A stretch of 5,772 bases of DNA, taken from NCBI GenBank assembly GCA_012523385.1, contig JAAYIO010000051.1, positions 1 through 5,772 of the forward strand, written 5' to 3'. Below are positions 5,681-5,772 of this stretch, piece after piece. The DNA comes from Methanomicrobiales archaeon. GTDB lineage: Archaea > Halobacteriota > Methanomicrobia > Methanomicrobiales > Methanomicrobiaceae. The notes under the pieces were generated by a model. The model was not told where the DNA came from and made no database searches. It worked only from the letters and a program-made list of their open reading frames with translations. Position 1 is the first letter of the stretch, and each line of letters opens with the position of its first letter. A program made the translations under genes and the position numbers.

Positions 5681-5772
5681 ATGAAAAAGAACCTGCTGAT
5701 GTGGGAAGAGTCACTCTTTCAGGACATGGAGGTCTTTGAGTTTGACTTTGTCCCCGGGCAGTTCGATTTTCG
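5681..5772 (+). CDS. cdc6: Orc1/Cdc6 replication initiator, N-terminal fragment (runs off the window)
   Basis: Only the first 30 codons are in the window, opening with MKKNLLMWEESLF and ending in FVPGQFDF. This resembles the N-terminus of Orc1/Cdc6 proteins of Methanomicrobiales, which have a short NLLMW-type leader, then an acidic stretch and a VPxxF segment just before the AAA+ ATPase domain. The full protein would bind origin recognition boxes and load the MCM helicase at the chromosomal origin. The ATPase motifs lie beyond the window, so the call rests on this short match plus the ORB-like sequence and strong TATA box directly upstream. Being too short for domain evidence, it remains tentative. 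Confidence 0.6.
   Translation, partial: MKKNLLMWEESLFQDMEVFEFDFVPGQFDF

Overview
The window reads as chromosomal DNA of a methanogenic euryarchaeon, most likely of the order Methanomicrobiales. The reasons are the archaeal-type cofactor-independent phosphoglycerate mutase, the first 30 codons of an Orc1/Cdc6 replication initiator, TATA boxes about 25 nt upstream of several starts, and several starts with no Shine-Dalgarno sequence (probably leaderless). Base composition is near 50% G+C. The genus cannot be set from this sequence.

Layout, left to right. Positions 1-97 exactly copy an internal stretch (1065-1161) of the uracil permease gene. That copy is joined in frame to a new short N-terminus with its own promoter-like sequence (1-190, minus strand). 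A short spacer with a probable minus-strand terminator follows. Two minus-strand membrane protein genes come next: an NCS2-family uracil permease (358-1614) and a DUF368 protein (1745-2623). DUF368 proteins were recently tied to polyprenyl-phosphate recycling. A 57-bp divergent promoter region separates these from the plus-strand genes: a GalE-like NAD-dependent sugar epimerase (2681-3619), ApgM phosphoglycerate mutase (3689-4849), an unrecognised 164-residue protein with a C-terminal four-cysteine zinc site (5107-5601), and the start of orc1/cdc6 (5681 to the window end).

How the genes may fit together. The DUF368 protein and the epimerase are divergent neighbours and could both serve surface glycan assembly, through lipid-carrier return and nucleotide-sugar supply; this is inference from adjacency. 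ApgM is central carbon metabolism and the permease is nucleobase salvage. The right end is a replication-initiation neighbourhood: the zinc protein precedes cdc6, and the 79-bp gap between them carries an origin-recognition-box-like sequence next to a clear TATA box.

No mobile element, CRISPR array, tRNA or rRNA was seen. The points most worth a second look are the 97-bp permease duplication with its chimeric reading frame, the zinc protein beside cdc6, and the ORB-like sequences.
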